A DNA stretch of 64,000 nucleotides. Source: Aquincola agrisoli. Its GTDB lineage: Bacteria; Pseudomonadota; Gammaproteobacteria; Burkholderiales; Burkholderiaceae_C. Position 1 is the stretch's first letter; the number at the start of each line of letters is the position of its first letter. This document shows, piece after piece, positions 25,722-34,282 of the stretch. The notes below the pieces were generated by a model. That model was given only the letters and a program-made list of their open reading frames with translations, searched no databases and had not been told where the DNA came from. A program made the translations under genes and the position numbers. Location of the stretch: the NCBI RefSeq assembly GCF_036621135.1, contig NZ_JAZIBG010000036.1, positions 62,001 through 126,000 on the forward strand, in the 5' to 3' direction.

Positions 25722-26483
25722 ATGAGCATGCAGCGCGCGGTTCTGCGGGCCGCCGTCGGCGGCGCCATGCTCGGCCTGGCCTGGGCCGGGCCGGCCTCGG
25801 CCGCGGAGGGCATCCCGATCTTCGGCACGACCACCGGCGGCGTGGCGACCGACTTCACGGTCAAGACGCAGGTCCTGATCATCATGACCCTGCTGGGGCT
25901 GCTGCCCTCGCTGGTGCTGATGATGACGAGCTTCACCCGCTTCGTGATCGTGCTGTCGCTGCTGCGCCAGGCGCTGGGCCTGCAGCAGGGCCTGCCCAAC
26001 CGCATCATGACGGGCATCGCGCTGATCCTCACGCTGCTGGTGATGCGCCCGGTCGGGCTGCAGGTCTGGAACGAGGCCTTCCTGCCCTACGACCAGGACA
26101 AGATGGGCCTGCAGGAGGCGCTGAAGACGGCCGAGGTTCCGCTCTCGCGCTTCATGATGGCGCAGACCAGCAAGACGGCGCTCGCGCAGATCTCCCGCCT
26201 GGCCGGCGAGCAGAACATCGAGAAGCCCGAGGACCACGCCTTCACCGTCAAGCTCGCCGCCTTCGTGCTGAGCGAGCTGAAGACGGCCTTCCAGATCGGC
26301 TGCATGCTGTTCATCCCGTTCCTGGTGATCGACATGGTCGTCGCCTCGGTGCTGATGGCGATGGGGATGATGATGCTGTCGCCGCTGGTCATCTCGCTGC
26401 CGCTCAAGCTGCTGCTGTTCGTCCTGGTGGACGGCTGGACGCTGACGGTCAACACGCTGGTCACCAGCATCCAGGGCTACTGA
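25722..26483 (+). CDS. fliP: Flagellar export gate protein FliP
   Basis: FliP forms the core of the export gate together with FliQ and FliR. At 253 residues it has a cleavable signal (AAVGGAMLGLAWAGPASA). Family signatures are FTRFVIVLSLLRQALGLQQG (first cytoplasmic side) and FLVIDMVVASVLMAMGMMML followed by SPLVISLPLKLLLFVLVDGW. All four membrane segments are present. Confidence 0.96.
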   Translation: MSMQRAVLRAAVGGAMLGLAWAGPASAAEGIPIFGTTTGGVATDFTVKTQVLIIMTLLGLLPSLVLMMTSFTRFVIVLSLLRQALGLQQGLPNRIMTGIALILTLLVMRPVGLQVWNEAFLPYDQDKMGLQEALKTAEVPLSRFMMAQTSKTALAQISRLAGEQNIEKPEDHAFTVKLAAFVLSELKTAFQIGCMLFIPFLVIDMVVASVLMAMGMMMLSPLVISLPLKLLLFVLVDGWTLTVNTLVTSIQGY

Positions 26484-26495
26484 CCCCGCCACGAC

Positions 26496-26768
26496 ATGAT
26501 CACGCCTGAAGTTGCCGCGGACCTCGTCGGCGAATCGCTGCAGATCGTGACGCAACTCGTCATGGTCCTGGTGGTGCCCAGCCTCGTCGTCGGGCTGCTG
26601 GTCGCGCTGTTCCAGGCGGCGACCTCGATCAACGAGCAGACGCTGAGCTTCCTGCCGCGCCTGCTGGTCACGCTGCTGGTCATCGGGCTGCTGGGCCGCT
26701 GGATGGTCGGGCGGCTGATGGACTTCTGCGTCTCGATCTTCGAGCGCGCAGCCACGCTCATCGGCTAG
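26496..26768 (+). CDS. fliQ: Flagellar export gate protein FliQ
   Basis: FliQ is a 90-residue export gate subunit with two membrane segments (TQLVMVLVVPSLVVGLLVAL and PRLLVTLLVIGLLGRWMVGR). The motif FQAATSINEQTLSFLPR between them is the family signature. It is 12 bp from fliP and 18 bp from fliR. Confidence 0.95.
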   Translation: MITPEVAADLVGESLQIVTQLVMVLVVPSLVVGLLVALFQAATSINEQTLSFLPRLLVTLLVIGLLGRWMVGRLMDFCVSIFERAATLIG

Positions 26769-26786
26769 CACGGCCCTTCCTCGGCG

Positions 26787-27560
26787 ATGGAACCCGTCTT
26801 CAACCAGCTCCTCGGCCTGCTCGGCGCCTTCTGGTGGCCGTTCTGCCGCGCGATGGCGGTGTTCAGCGCCGCGCCGGTGCTGGGCGAGAACATGACCCCG
26901 GTGACCGTGCGAATCCTGCTGTCGCTGGTGCTCGCCGTGATCCTCATGCCGACGGCGCAGACGGCCGTGGCGATCGATCCGTTCTCGCTGCACGGCATCG
27001 TCGCGACGATGGAACAGGCGCTCATCGGCTTCGTGATCGGGCTCGCCTTCCACCTGACGATGAGCACGATCATGGTGCTGGGCTTCATCGTGTCGTCGCA
27101 GATGGGCCTGGCCATGGCGGTGATGAACGACCCGATGAACGGCACCTCGTCGGACGTGATCTCCACGATGCTCTACATGATGTGCATCCTGGTGTTCTTC
27201 TCGATCGACGGCCACCTCGTCGTGACGGGCGTGCTGGCGGCCAGCTTCAAGGCCTTCCCGGTGGGCGCGGGCATCGCCGCGCTCAGCCTGAAGACGCTGC
27301 CGCTGGCGATCGCCTGGGTGTTCTCGGCCGCGCTGCTGCTGGCCGTGCCGGTGGTGTTCTCGACCATCGTGGTGCAGTTCGGCGCCGGGCTGCTGAACCG
27401 CGTGGCACCGTCCCTCAACCTCTTCTCGCTGGGCTTCGCGGTGGTGACCGTGTTCGGCCTGTTCATGCTCACGCAGGTCGTGCGCTTCGTGCCCGAGCAC
27501 TACATCCGGATGACCGGCCAGGTGCTCGACCTCATCCACCGCGGCCTGAAGGCCGCCTGA
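26787..27560 (+). CDS. fliR: Flagellar export gate protein FliR
   Basis: FliR completes the export gate. It is 257 residues long with six predicted membrane segments. The region MEQALIGFVIGLAFHLTMST with MGLAMAVMNDPMNGTSSDVI is typical. The C-terminal NLFSLGFAVVTVFGLFMLTQ also fits. The ATG at 26787 follows the fliQ stop by 18 bases. It is 10 bp from flhB. Confidence 0.95.
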   Translation: MEPVFNQLLGLLGAFWWPFCRAMAVFSAAPVLGENMTPVTVRILLSLVLAVILMPTAQTAVAIDPFSLHGIVATMEQALIGFVIGLAFHLTMSTIMVLGFIVSSQMGLAMAVMNDPMNGTSSDVISTMLYMMCILVFFSIDGHLVVTGVLAASFKAFPVGAGIAALSLKTLPLAIAWVFSAALLLAVPVVFSTIVVQFGAGLLNRVAPSLNLFSLGFAVVTVFGLFMLTQVVRFVPEHYIRMTGQVLDLIHRGLKAA

Positions 27561-27570
27561 AGGCCGCGCG

Positions 27571-28710
27571 ATGTCCGACAACAGCAGCAGCGGCGACAAG
27601 ACCGAGCAGCCCTCGGCACAGAAGCTCTCCAAGGCGCGGGAGCAGGGCCAGATCCCGCGCTCGCGCGACTGGTCCACCGCGGTGGGCATCTTCGTCAGCC
27701 TGAAGGTGTTCCTGCTGCTGGTGCCGAGCTACCTGGAGGACTTCCGCGCGCTCTTCCACATGGCCTTCGTCGACGTGGGCGGCGACGGCGGGCTGGACAA
27801 CGCCTGGTCGGACGCCTTCATGTCCGTGCTGGTGCTGATCGCCAAGATGGTGGTGCCGCTCGCGATGATCCCGCTGCTGATCGTCCTGGCATCGCTGTAC
27901 CCGGGCGGCTGGGCGGCCAGCGCCAAGAACCTGATGCCCAAGCTCAGCCGCATGAGCCCGATCGCCAACCTCGGACGGCAGTTCAGCGGCAAGCACTGGG
28001 CGGACTTCGCGACCTCGCTGGCGAAGTGCAGCGTGGTCATCGCCGTGCTGTGGCATGCGACCACGGCGTCCATGCACGACTACATCGGCCTGCAGGCGCA
28101 GACCTTCGACCAGGCCCTGATCCAGGGCGCCGGCCTGATGCTGGACGGGGTGATGGCGGTCGCGATCGTGTTCGTGGTGTTCGCGTTCATCGACGTGCCG
28201 GTGCAGAAGTTCTTCTTCATGCGCCAGCAGCGCATGACCAAGCAGGAAGTCAAGGAAGAGCACAAGTCGGCGGAAGGCCGGCCCGAGGTGCGCCAGCGCA
28301 TCCGCCAGGTGCAGCAGCAGCTCTCCCGGCGCAGCGTGCGCAAGACCGTGCCGACGGCCGACGTGGTGGTGGTCAACCCCGAGCACTACGCCGTCGCGCT
28401 GAAGTACGACGAGGCGCGTGCCGAAGCGCCGTTCCTCGTGGCCAAGGGCGTCGACGAGATGGCGTTCTACATCCGCCAGGTGGCGCGCGAGCACGGCATC
28501 GAGGTGGTGCCGCTGCCGCCGCTGGCACGGGCCATCTACAACACCAGCCAGGTCAACCAGCAGATTCCCGCGCCCCTGTACAAGGCGGTGGCGCTGGTGC
28601 TGCGCTATGTGATGCAGATACGTGCCTTCCAGGCCGGGACGCGCAAGGCGGCCCCGGTGCTGCCCGATGACCTGGACATTCCGGCGAAGTTGAGCGAAGC
28701 CAGACCATGA
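27571..28710 (+). CDS. flhB: Export switch protein FlhB with NPEH cleavage motif
   Basis: FlhB controls the change from hook-type to filament-type export by cutting itself between Asn and Pro in its cytoplasmic domain. It is 379 residues long. The N-terminus carries the standard DKTEQPSAQKLSKAREQGQI, followed by four membrane segments. The cleavage motif at residue 269 reads NPEH rather than the usual NPTH. Asn and Pro are kept but Thr is replaced by Glu. The flanking KTVPTADVVVVNPEHYAVAL is otherwise standard. It overlaps flhA by 4 bp. Confidence 0.94.
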   Translation: MSDNSSSGDKTEQPSAQKLSKAREQGQIPRSRDWSTAVGIFVSLKVFLLLVPSYLEDFRALFHMAFVDVGGDGGLDNAWSDAFMSVLVLIAKMVVPLAMIPLLIVLASLYPGGWAASAKNLMPKLSRMSPIANLGRQFSGKHWADFATSLAKCSVVIAVLWHATTASMHDYIGLQAQTFDQALIQGAGLMLDGVMAVAIVFVVFAFIDVPVQKFFFMRQQRMTKQEVKEEHKSAEGRPEVRQRIRQVQQQLSRRSVRKTVPTADVVVVNPEHYAVALKYDEARAEAPFLVAKGVDEMAFYIRQVAREHGIEVVPLPPLARAIYNTSQVNQQIPAPLYKAVALVLRYVMQIRAFQAGTRKAAPVLPDDLDIPAKLSEARP

Positions 28711-30797
28711 ACTACCTGAACCGCATGGTGGCGGAACTGCGCCGCCACAAGATCGCGACGCCGCTGTTCCTCATGGCCCTGCTGGCCATGATCATCCTGC
28801 CGCTGTCGCCCATCGTGCTGGACGTGCTGTTCACGTTCAACATCGTGCTGGCGTTGATCGTCATCCTGGTCAGCGTGGCGAGCAAGCGGCCGCTGGACTT
28901 CAGCGTCTTCCCGACCATCATCCTCACCACCACGCTGATGCGGCTGGCGCTGAACGTCGCTTCGACGCGCGTGGTGCTCCTGCACGGCCACGAGGGCACG
29001 CACGCGGCCGGCCAGGTGATCGAGTCGTTTGGCAACGTGGTGATCGGCGGCAACTTCGTCGTCGGCCTCGTGGTCTTCGTCATCCTGATGATCGTGAACT
29101 TCGTGGTCGTCACGAAGGGCGCGGAGCGCATCTCGGAGGTGTCGGCCCGCTTCACGCTGGATGCGCTGCCCGGCAAGCAGATGGCGATCGACGCCGACCT
29201 GAACGCCGGCGTGATCAGCCAGGAGAAGGCGCAGGAGCGCCGCCGCGACGTGGCGATGGAGGCCGACTTCTACGGCGCCATGGACGGCGCGTCGAAGTTC
29301 GTGCGCGGCGACGCGATCGCCAGCATCCTGATCCTGATCATCAACATGATCGGCGGCGTGGCCATCGGCGCGCTGATGTACGACCTGTCGTTCGGCGACG
29401 CGTTCAAGCAGTACGCGCTGCTGACCATCGGCGACGGCCTGGTCGCGCAGATCCCGGCGCTGCTGCTGTCGGCCGCGGCCGCCATCATCGTCACCCGCAT
29501 CAGCGACTCGGGCGATTTCGAGCAGCAGATCGGCTCGCAGCTGCTGGCCTCGCCGGCGGTGCTCGGCAGCGCCGCGGGCGTGATGGTGCTGCTGGCCATC
29601 ATCCCCGGCATGCCGTGGATCCCGTTCCTCGGATTCGCGGCGGCGCTGGGCTTCGTCGCCTGGCGCATGAGCCAGCGCGTGGACAAGCCCAAGCCGGCCG
29701 ACACGGCGGCCATTCACCAGGCGCTGGTGGCCGAGCGCAATGCCGACATCGACTGGCAGGCCCTGCCGTTCACCGAGCCGCTGGGCATCGCGGTCGGCTA
29801 CAAGCTCGTCGGCCTGATCGACCAGGCGCAGGGCGCACCGCTGACCAAGCGGCTGAAGGGCGTGCGCCAGACGCTGAGCGAGAGCATGGGCCTGCTGCTG
29901 CCGCCGCTGGGCCTGCGCGACGACCTGGCCCTCAAGCCCTCGCAATACAGCGTGCTGCTCAGCGGCACCGCCATCGCGCAGGCCGAGGTGCACGCCGACC
30001 GGCTGATGGCGATTCCCGGCCCGCAGGTGTTCGGCGAGGTGGACGGTGCCCCCGGCATCGACCCCGCCTACGGCCTGCCGGTGACCTGGATCGATCCCGA
30101 CGACAAGGCGCATGCGCTCGGCCTGGGCTACCAGGTGGTCGAGCCGGCCAGCGTGATCGCCACGCACGTCGCGAAGCTGGTGCGCGACCACCTGCCCGAG
30201 ATCATCCGCCACGAGGACGTGCCGGCGCTGATGGAACGCCTGGGCGCCCAGGCCCCCAAGCTGGCGGCGGCGCTGGACAAGGCGCTGAACCACAGCCAAC
30301 TGCTGAAGGTGTTCCGCGTGCTGCTGGCCGAGGGCGTGTCGCTGAAGGACATCGTGCCGATCGCGACGACGCTGCTGGAGAACGCCGAGACCACGAAGGA
30401 CCCGATCCTGCTCGCGGCCGAGGTGCGCTGCACGCTGCGCCGGCAGATCGTGGCCGGACTCGTCGGCCCCACGGCGCCGATGAACGCCTTCAACCTGAGC
30501 GGCGAGCTCGAGAACCTGCTGCTCGGCGCGCTGAACCAGGCCCGCGCCGGCGGCGCCAAGGTGGCGCTGGACAACTACCCGGTCGACCCCAAGCTGCTGT
30601 CGCAGCTGCAGACCCACATGCCGATCGCGCGCGACCAGATGAAGCAGCAGGCCGCCACGCCGATGCTGCTGGTGATGCCGCAGGTGCGCCCGCTGCTCGC
30701 CCGCTATGCCCGCCTGTTCGCGCCGGGCCTGGCCGTGCTGTCCTACAACGAGATCCCCGAGCAGCGCGAGGTGAACGTGGTCGGTTCGCTCGGCTAG
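28707..30797 (+). CDS. flhA: Flagellar export gate protein FlhA
   Basis: FlhA is the large export gate protein that binds chaperone-substrate complexes. It is 696 residues, the usual length. The N-terminal half has about eight membrane segments, with RLALNVASTRVVLLHGHEGT (the FHIPEP region) and DALPGKQMAIDADLNAGVIS (the export signature). The cytoplasmic half follows from about residue 330. The start codon overlaps the flhB stop (ATGA). It is the last flagellar gene on this side. Confidence 0.96.
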   Translation: MNYLNRMVAELRRHKIATPLFLMALLAMIILPLSPIVLDVLFTFNIVLALIVILVSVASKRPLDFSVFPTIILTTTLMRLALNVASTRVVLLHGHEGTHAAGQVIESFGNVVIGGNFVVGLVVFVILMIVNFVVVTKGAERISEVSARFTLDALPGKQMAIDADLNAGVISQEKAQERRRDVAMEADFYGAMDGASKFVRGDAIASILILIINMIGGVAIGALMYDLSFGDAFKQYALLTIGDGLVAQIPALLLSAAAAIIVTRISDSGDFEQQIGSQLLASPAVLGSAAGVMVLLAIIPGMPWIPFLGFAAALGFVAWRMSQRVDKPKPADTAAIHQALVAERNADIDWQALPFTEPLGIAVGYKLVGLIDQAQGAPLTKRLKGVRQTLSESMGLLLPPLGLRDDLALKPSQYSVLLSGTAIAQAEVHADRLMAIPGPQVFGEVDGAPGIDPAYGLPVTWIDPDDKAHALGLGYQVVEPASVIATHVAKLVRDHLPEIIRHEDVPALMERLGAQAPKLAAALDKALNHSQLLKVFRVLLAEGVSLKDIVPIATTLLENAETTKDPILLAAEVRCTLRRQIVAGLVGPTAPMNAFNLSGELENLLLGALNQARAGGAKVALDNYPVDPKLLSQLQTHMPIARDQMKQQAATPMLLVMPQVRPLLARYARLFAPGLAVLSYNEIPEQREVNVVGSLG

Positions 30798-30841
30798 CGC
30801 GCGGGTGCGGCGGCGGTGCCGCCTGCGCAGACAATCCGCCG

Positions 30842-32452
30842 ATGAGTACCGAAGCACCCGTCGTGATCGTCGGCGCCGGCCTGGCCGGCCTGAGCGTGGC
30901 CTTGACGCTGGCCGAACACCGGCCCGTCGTCGTCCTGGCCAAGCGCCCCTTCGAAGAAGCCGCCACCGCCTGGGCACAGGGGGGCATCGTCGGCGTGCTG
31001 GGCGCCGACGACAGCATCGACAGCCATGTGCACGACACGCAGGATGCCGGCGCCGGCCTGGTCGACGAGCGCACCGCGCGTTTCATCGCCGAGCGCAGCG
31101 CCCGGGCCGTCGAATGGCTGGTCGCGCAAGGCGTGCCCTTCACCGCCGACCCCGAAGGCCCGCTGGGACTGCACCTCACGCGCGAGGGCGGCCACTCGGT
31201 GCGCCGCATCGCGCATGCGGCCGACGCCACGGGCCGGGCGATCCACGAGACCCTGCTCGCGCAGGCCCGGCGCCACCCGCGCATCACGCTGCGCGAACGG
31301 TGGATGGCGCTCGACCTGATCGCCCCGCCGCCCGCGCACAGCGGCGAGCCCCGCCGCTGCCAGGGCCTGTATGCGCTCGACATCGACCGCCAGCGCGTCG
31401 AGACGCTGCCGGCGGCGGCGGTGGTGCTGGCCACCGGCGGCGCGGGCAAGGTCTACCGCTACACCAGCAACCCCGAGACCGCGACCGGCGACGGCATCGC
31501 GATGGCGTGGCGGGCCGGCTGCCGTGTCGCGAACATGGAGTTCGTGCAGTTCCACCCGACCTGCCTCTACCACCCGCAGGAGCGCAGCTTCCTGATCACC
31601 GAGGCGCTGCGCGGCGAGGGCGGCCACCTCAAGCTGCCGGGCGTGGCAGGCGAGGGCGCCCGCTTCATGGCGGCGCACGACGTGCGCCTGGAGCTGGCGC
31701 CGCGCGACATCGTCGCCCGCGCGATCGACTTCGAGATGAAGAAACACGGCCTCGACCATGTGTGGCTCGACGCCACGCACCTGGGCGAAGCCTTCCTGCG
31801 GGAGCACTTCCCCACCATCCACGCGCGCTGCCTGGCGCTGGGCATCGACATCGCGCGCCAGCCCATCCCGGTGGTGCCCGCCGCACACTACACCTGCGGC
31901 GGCGTGGTGACGGACCTCGCGGGCCGCAGCGACCTGCCGGGCCTCTACGCCGTCGGCGAGAACGCCTGCACCGGCCTGCACGGTGCCAACCGGCTGGCCA
32001 GCAACTCGCTGCTGGAGTGCGTGGTGCTCGGCCATGCCTGCGCGGCCCACATCGCGGCGCAGCCGGCCGCGGCGCCGGCCGGGCTGCCGGCCTGGGACGA
32101 GAGCCAGGTGCACGACGCCGACGAGCAGGTGGTCATCGCCCACAACTGGGACGAACTGCGCGGCCTGATGTGGAACTACGTCGGCATCGTGCGCAGCACC
32201 AAGCGGCTGGAGCGGGCGCTGCGCCGCATCGAGCTGCTGCGCGGCGAGGTCGACGACTACTACGCGCACTTCCGCGTCAGCCGCGACCTGCTGGAGCTGC
32301 GCAACCTGATCGACTGCGCGTCGCTGATCGTGCGTTCCGCCCTGGCGCGGCACGAGAGCCGCGGCCTGCACTACAGCCGCGACCACCCCCACACCCAGCC
32401 GGCCAGCCTGCCGACGGTGCTGGTCAACGACCGCGGCATCCGCGCGCGATGA
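30842..32452 (+). CDS. nadB: L-aspartate oxidase NadB
   Basis: NadB oxidises L-aspartate to iminoaspartate, the first step of NAD synthesis, with FAD as cofactor. The ATG at 30842 gives 536 residues. The FAD-binding motif VIVGAGLAGLSVALTLAE is at residues 8-25. Other signatures are TAWAQGGIVGVLGADDS, EFVQFHPTCLY, HYTCGGVVTD and NRLASNSLLECVVLG. It lies 44 bp after flhA but has no functional link to flagella. It overlaps the next gene by 4 bp. Confidence 0.95.
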   Translation: MSTEAPVVIVGAGLAGLSVALTLAEHRPVVVLAKRPFEEAATAWAQGGIVGVLGADDSIDSHVHDTQDAGAGLVDERTARFIAERSARAVEWLVAQGVPFTADPEGPLGLHLTREGGHSVRRIAHAADATGRAIHETLLAQARRHPRITLRERWMALDLIAPPPAHSGEPRRCQGLYALDIDRQRVETLPAAAVVLATGGAGKVYRYTSNPETATGDGIAMAWRAGCRVANMEFVQFHPTCLYHPQERSFLITEALRGEGGHLKLPGVAGEGARFMAAHDVRLELAPRDIVARAIDFEMKKHGLDHVWLDATHLGEAFLREHFPTIHARCLALGIDIARQPIPVVPAAHYTCGGVVTDLAGRSDLPGLYAVGENACTGLHGANRLASNSLLECVVLGHACAAHIAAQPAAAPAGLPAWDESQVHDADEQVVIAHNWDELRGLMWNYVGIVRSTKRLERALRRIELLRGEVDDYYAHFRVSRDLLELRNLIDCASLIVRSALARHESRGLHYSRDHPHTQPASLPTVLVNDRGIRAR

Positions 32453-33660
32453 CGCGCGGGCCGGTGGAGGTCGATGCCTTCGTCAGCTTCACGCTGGCGA
32501 TCCTGCTGCTCTTCGCGGGGCGGGAGCTGACACGGCGCATCACGGCGCTGCGCCGCTACAGCATCCCCGAGCCGGTGGTGGGCGGCGTGCTGTGCGCGGC
32601 CGTCGTCGGCGTGCTCGACCTGGCGGCCGGCGTGCGGGTGAGCTTCGAGCTCGGTGCCCGCGACATGCTGCTGCTGTACTTCTTCGCCGCGATCGGGTTG
32701 AAGTCCGACGTGCGCACGCTGATCGACGGCGGACGGCCGCTGCTGGTGCTGCTCGTGCTGGCCTGCGTGTTCATCGGCCTGCAGAACGGCGTGGGCATGG
32801 CGATGGCGGCGGCGTTCGGGCAGGACGCCCGGGCCGGGCTGCTGCTCGGCTCGATCGCGCTGGTGGGCGGCTTCGGCACCACGCTGGCCTGGGCGCCGGA
32901 CTTCGCCTCCCGCCTCGGCATAGCCCATGCGCTGGAACTGGGCGCGGCGGCCAACATGGTGGGGCTGGTCGCCGCCTGCGTGATCGGCGGCCCGGTCGCG
33001 AGCCACCTGATGCGCCGCCACCGGCTGCAGCCGTCGGGCGCGGCCGAGCAGGACGTCGGCGTCGCCAACGATGCGGCCGATCCGCCGCTCGACTACTACG
33101 GTGTGCTGCGCGCGTGGCTCTGGCTGAACGTGACGCTGCTGCTCGGCCAGGGCCTGGCTGCGGCGCTGCGCCAGGCCGGGCTGAACCTGCCGGACTTCGT
33201 CGGCTGCCTGCTCGCCGGCATCGCGCTGCGCAACCTGCTGCCGCTGGCGTGGCCGAAGGCGCTGGCGCGGCAGTGGGCCGGCACGCGCCGGGGGCTGGCG
33301 CTGATCTCCGACATCTGCCTCGGCATGTTCCTGACGATGGCGCTGATGGGCCTGCAGCCGTGGGCACTCGACGGCGTGCTCGGCTTCGTGGCCGCGGTGA
33401 TGGCGGTGCAGATCGTGCTAGCGGTCGCCTACATCCTCTGGGTCGTCTTCCGCTGCATGGGCGGCGACTACGAGGCCGCCGTGGTCTGCGCGGGCTTCGG
33501 CGGCATCGCGCTCGGCTCCACCTCGACCGCCGTGGCCAACATGAGCGCGGTGACGCGCCAGCACGGCGCCGCGCACCGTGCGTTCATCGTCGTGCCGCTG
33601 GTGTGCGGCTTCTTCGTCGATGTGGTGAATGCGTTCGTGATCGGCTGGCTGGCGCGCTGA
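32449..33660 (+). CDS. gltS: Sodium/glutamate symporter GltS family
   Basis: This 403-residue membrane protein belongs to the glutamate:Na+ symporter (ESS) family. Family features include RRYSIPEPVVGGVLCAAVVG near the N-terminus, LLLGSIALVGGFGTTLAWAP in the middle and GCLLAGIALRNLLPL in the second half. It has about eleven predicted membrane segments. The ATG at 32449 overlaps the nadB stop, so the two genes are probably translated together. Import of glutamate beside an aspartate oxidase is metabolically sensible but the link is inferred. Confidence 0.88.
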   Translation: MTRGPVEVDAFVSFTLAILLLFAGRELTRRITALRRYSIPEPVVGGVLCAAVVGVLDLAAGVRVSFELGARDMLLLYFFAAIGLKSDVRTLIDGGRPLLVLLVLACVFIGLQNGVGMAMAAAFGQDARAGLLLGSIALVGGFGTTLAWAPDFASRLGIAHALELGAAANMVGLVAACVIGGPVASHLMRRHRLQPSGAAEQDVGVANDAADPPLDYYGVLRAWLWLNVTLLLGQGLAAALRQAGLNLPDFVGCLLAGIALRNLLPLAWPKALARQWAGTRRGLALISDICLGMFLTMALMGLQPWALDGVLGFVAAVMAVQIVLAVAYILWVVFRCMGGDYEAAVVCAGFGGIALGSTSTAVANMSAVTRQHGAAHRAFIVVPLVCGFFVDVVNAFVIGWLAR

Positions 33661-33681
33661 GCGGCCCGCCGCCGCCGTTGC

Positions 33682-33966
33682 TCAGTTCGCCGGCACGCCA
33701 CCCGCGCGGGCACGCACGAACTCGAACGCCTCGCGCACCGCGGTGTTCACGGTGCGTGCATGCTCGTTGCGTTCCTTGTCGGTCAGGTAGAAGTGGAAGT
33801 CCGCCTGGTGGCGGATGTAGCGCGGCGTCACGCGGTTGAGCGCGAGGCAGGCCACGTCGATCAGCCATTCCTCGTTGCGGGCGATCTCCGGATAGGACTT
33901 CGACAAGTCCAGCACCGCCTGGAAGACGCCGTGCTCGTGGTGGTTGTGGACGGAGGAGAAATCCAT
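33682..33966 (-). CDS. ComFB-like late competence family protein
   Basis: This 94-residue protein resembles the ComFB family, seen in VFQAVLDLSKSYPEIARNEE and WLIDVACLALNRVTPRYIRH (the conserved ALNxxxPxY core). The ATG at 33966 was chosen because it gives the full domain. Members of this family in cyanobacteria have been reported to bind cyclic di-GMP, and in many bacteria the family is of unknown role. It is convergent with gltS and divergent from the sigma-54 activator, separated from it by a 316-bp regulatory gap. A link to cyclic di-GMP control of the neighbouring matrix locus is inference. Confidence 0.75.
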   Translation of the reverse strand: MDFSSVHNHHEHGVFQAVLDLSKSYPEIARNEEWLIDVACLALNRVTPRYIRHQADFHFYLTDKERNEHARTVNTAVREAFEFVRARAGGVPAN

Positions 33967-34282
33967 GGTCGCGCTCCGCGCTGCTGTGAAATCGCGTTCA
34001 TTGTCAGGAGCGCCCCGGCTGGCAGTGATTGGAACAGGCCGGTCCAGGCTGCGCTTTTCCGAGCGCGGCCCGTTACCACATCGCCGTGTTGCTGCTGCAT
34101 TGCGGTGATGGGGAACCCCCTTGACTCTGGGGATGGAGACCCTGTGCGCCACCGTGTGAAATGCCGCATTCAAAGAAGCGGTACGTTGCTTTTTTTCGAT
34201 AAGCCGCAAACGCAGTACCTTGGGACGGGTCGACCGTGTTCCGTATTGCGTGTCCACACGCTCTGTCTCGGGGGGATACCCC
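33967..34282. promoter_or_regulatory. Divergent gap between ComFB-like gene and sigma-54 activator
   Basis: No gene is seen in this 316-bp region. It contains an interrupted inverted repeat with outer arms GGTAC (34180-34184) and GTACC (34215-34219) and a run of seven T after the left arm. No promoter stands out clearly on either strand. It presumably drives both neighbouring genes. Confidence 0.4.

Noticed and set aside
25608..27689. Minus-strand open frame of 693 codons over fliP-fliQ-fliR
   Set aside because: Its product is dominated by His, Arg, Gln and Asp and lies antisense to clear flagellar genes. It is a by-product of GC-rich codon use.
24491..30797. Type III secretion injectisome
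   Set aside because: Rod, hook, ring, stator and sigma-28 genes are all present, so this is a flagellum.
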